Assembly (NCBI RefSeq): GCF_033568475.1
Contig: NC_133123.1
Coordinates: 24,662,622 to 24,726,621, forward strand
From: Henckelia pumila
Taxonomy: Eukaryota; Streptophyta; Magnoliopsida; Lamiales; Gesneriaceae
Length of the DNA stretch: 64,000 nt
Direction: 5' to 3'
The notes beneath the pieces are model-generated. The model did not search any database and had not been told where the DNA came from. It was given only the letters and a program-made list of their open reading frames with translations. Positions 62,052 through 64,000 of the stretch are shown piece by piece. Position 1 is the first letter of the stretch, and every line of letters begins with the position of its first letter. The position numbers and the translations under genes are program-made.

Positions 62052-62595
62052 CTAGATACTAGAGTTGTCAAACGGACCAACATATGGCGGGGCGGGCTGG
62101 CCCATCAAAAACCCACCTTTTGGCGGGTCGATGACGGGCCGACCCACCATCCTGGCGGGCTGAAAATCCTCAACCCAACCCAACCCAAGGTGGGTTGCGG
62201 GTTAGGCAGATCGGCCCGCGAGTTGGATCACGACAAATAAAAATAAATAAATAATATTATAATTAATTATAAATATAATTTCATAAATAAATATTAATAG
62301 AAACATATTAATAAAAATTTTAATTATTGATTTCATGTGTGTAAATTTTATATAAATTAATTAATAAAAAAAATCACAAATTTTATTTAAAAAATACATA
62401 TATATAATAAAAATAAAAATAAATTATTAATTTTTCAGGCCCGCGACGGGACAACCCGCGCGGATCGCGGGCCTAGGCGGGTTGGCCCATTTAGGCCCAC
62501 TGGGTTGAAAAAATTTCAACCCAACCCGCTTAAATTGTGCGGCGGGCCGGGCCAACTCGGCGGGCCTAACCCAAATTGACGGCTCTATTAGATAC
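62052..62595. mobile_element. hAT-like MITE with GGCGGG-rich ends
   Basis: 62060-62587 (528 bp): left end TAGAGTTGTCAAACGG, inverted right end TAGAGCCGTCAATTTGGG. The flanks CTAGATAC and TTAGATAC match at seven of eight positions. The ends are dense in GGCGGG/CCCGCC and the core is AT-rich and non-coding. Confidence 0.82.
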
Positions 62596-63029
62596 ACACA
62601 AAAATTTGAAAACATTAGGTTTAGTTGAAATTTATAGTTTTCATTTTTCAATGTGTTATTTTATTTACTATAGATGTACATGTATCTGGCTGATTGAGTT
62701 CATGTCAATTTTAGTGCACCTGATTTATAATCGGATCAAACTGACATTTATTTTTTTTTAAAAAAAAAGGCTAATTGTACGTGTTAAAACTTAAAAGTGG
62801 GTCAGGTCAGGTCAAGTCTAGGACGATCTCTAATTTTTTTATCTTCATCCTTTAATCCCTTACATAAAGGAAATCATATATATATATATATATCCATTTC
62901 AAGGAAATCATATTCTTACAATTATAGGACTGGTCATGTAGTATATCCCTGAACTTGTATAGCAAGCTAGCTACATATTTTTATCATCAGAAATTTAAAT
63001 TTAATGTTATATATATATGTATATATATA

Positions 63030-63360
63030 GTCATTCCAAATTGTTTGTCTTGTTCATCAATGTCGTCAGATTTTAGTTATAGTCTTAGTGGTAATTTTAT
63101 TCATTTTTTCGACATGTTGATATAGTATTGACATGTACAGTAATACATTAGTAATTTGGTGGAAAAAAAGCTAATATTTCCAAAAACTATAAAATATCAG
63201 AGACTGATACTAAGGACCGATGACTTGGAATTCATCTGACATCAAGGACCCGCATTTGCGATGAGGGCCCAATTATAACACTCTCCTCCTACCAAAAAAA
63301 AAAAAGACTGATATTGAAGTAAACACACATCACCAAAAATGCAATTTTTCCAAAAAAAAT
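63030..63360. repeat. Possible heavily diverged member of the Mutator-like MITE family (copy 9)
   Basis: TTGTTTGTCTTGTTCATCAATG, CGACATGTTGATATAGTATTG and TTTCCAAAAACTATAAAATAT follow the family's order but with many changes. Confidence 0.35.
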
Positions 63361-64000
63361 TAAAAAAGTTGCGAGTTGATATTTTGATTTTTTTTAAAAA
63401 AATAAATTTTAGCAGAGTAATGATATAATTTATTGAGTAAAAATTATTTTGGTACATGAACTATTGATAAAATGTCAAATTGGTACATGAACTATTGAAA
63501 ATGGTTTAATTGGTATATAATCAAACTCAAAAGTCAATTTTGCCCTTTACTTGAATTGATTTTAAATTGAATATTGTTATTAAATTGATTAATTGAACTA
63601 CATACATATTTTTGTCTTTTAAATTATTATATTAATTATAATTGTAAATATAAATTCATATTTACTAATTACTATACTATAAAAATAATATTATATATCA
63701 TTATACGAAAAAATATTCAACGTAAAATTTATATACTATAAATGAAAGACACACATATATATAATTTTTAATTTGATTAATATAAAGAATAATATTATAA
63801 CATAGATAAACATAAAAATATATATCTTTTATTATATATTTTTAATATATATTATTTTTGAATATATAATTTATCAATTGTTATATATATGTGTATGTGT
63901 ATGTTTCTACAATATAAAATTTAAATAAATATAAATTTATGTTTATAATTGTATTAATAAAATAATTTTTAAAAATAAATTGTGTACTATTTTAATTTAA

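Larger units (their letters stand above)
52507..64000. other. AT-rich repeat-dense DNA without a recognised gene
   Basis: From upstream of the bHLH-like gene to the window end I see no supportable gene. The stretch carries MITEs (52657, 54091, 54651, 55210, 55718, 57640, 60845, 60902, 62060, 63030), microsatellites ((TTA)n at 54994-55021, (CA)n at 58945-58965) and poly-A/T runs. The first kilobase may include the bHLH gene promoter. Confidence 0.55.

Noticed and set aside
63440-63530. Two copies of TTGGTACATGAACTATTGA, considered as a MITE end
   Set aside because: Only a 35-bp direct repeat can be seen; a partner end was not found inside the window.
1-64000. CRISPR arrays, bacterial operons, tRNA or rRNA genes, defence-type gene clusters
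   Set aside because: None seen. Repeats here are explained by transposons and microsatellites, and genes are spliced plant genes.

Overview
This window is nuclear DNA from a plant, most likely a eudicot. It is AT-rich, its genes are split by GT-AG introns, and every protein-coding gene I could assemble looks like a land-plant protein. It also holds Copia retrotransposons, hAT, PIF/Harbinger-like and Mutator-like MITEs, and AT microsatellites. No bacterial-style operon, CRISPR array, rRNA or tRNA was seen. I cannot name the species.

Five genes were assembled exon by exon, with splice phases checked. (1) 159-5908 (+) is a 13-exon multi-pass membrane protein related to the ATP:ADP antiporter (TLC/NTT) branch of the major facilitator fold. 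(2) 7759-9515 (-) is LSF2, a plastid phosphoglucan phosphatase with an intact active site, convergent with gene 1. (3) 13391-24520 (-) is a large P-loop ATPase gene with about ten exons; its 5' end is unresolved. (4) 41694-42326 (+) is a GC-rich, intronless gene with a DUF688-type VPFTWESRPGTPK motif. (5) 48926-52391 (-) is a small four-exon bHLH-like regulator with a C-terminal ACT-like domain.

Layout. About 0-24.5 kb is gene-rich, but two elements sit between or inside the genes: a hAT element at 11721-12671, and a decayed Copia element at 14888-17614 lying antisense in an intron of gene 3. About 25-37.4 kb is a transposon block. It holds several hAT derivatives, including one with a transposase relic, a Tourist-like MITE, and a second Copia element (31174-37388) with 162-bp LTRs. 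That Copia element carries a nested solo LTR, a nested hAT MITE, an exploded microsatellite in its Gag zinc knuckle, and a deletion that removed the reverse transcriptase core. About 37.4-64 kb is AT-rich DNA with two small regulatory-type genes and many MITEs. One Mutator-like MITE family recurs about eight times here.

The genes do not form an obvious pathway; this is an ordinary chromosomal neighbourhood. I found no convincing new multi-gene system. The most informative items are the nested transposon history (readable from exact target-site duplications), the microsatellite in the zinc knuckle, a GC-AG intron in gene 1, the repeated MITE family, and a near-perfect 164-bp tandem duplication. 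All functional calls rest on reading motifs and recalled family features, not on searches.
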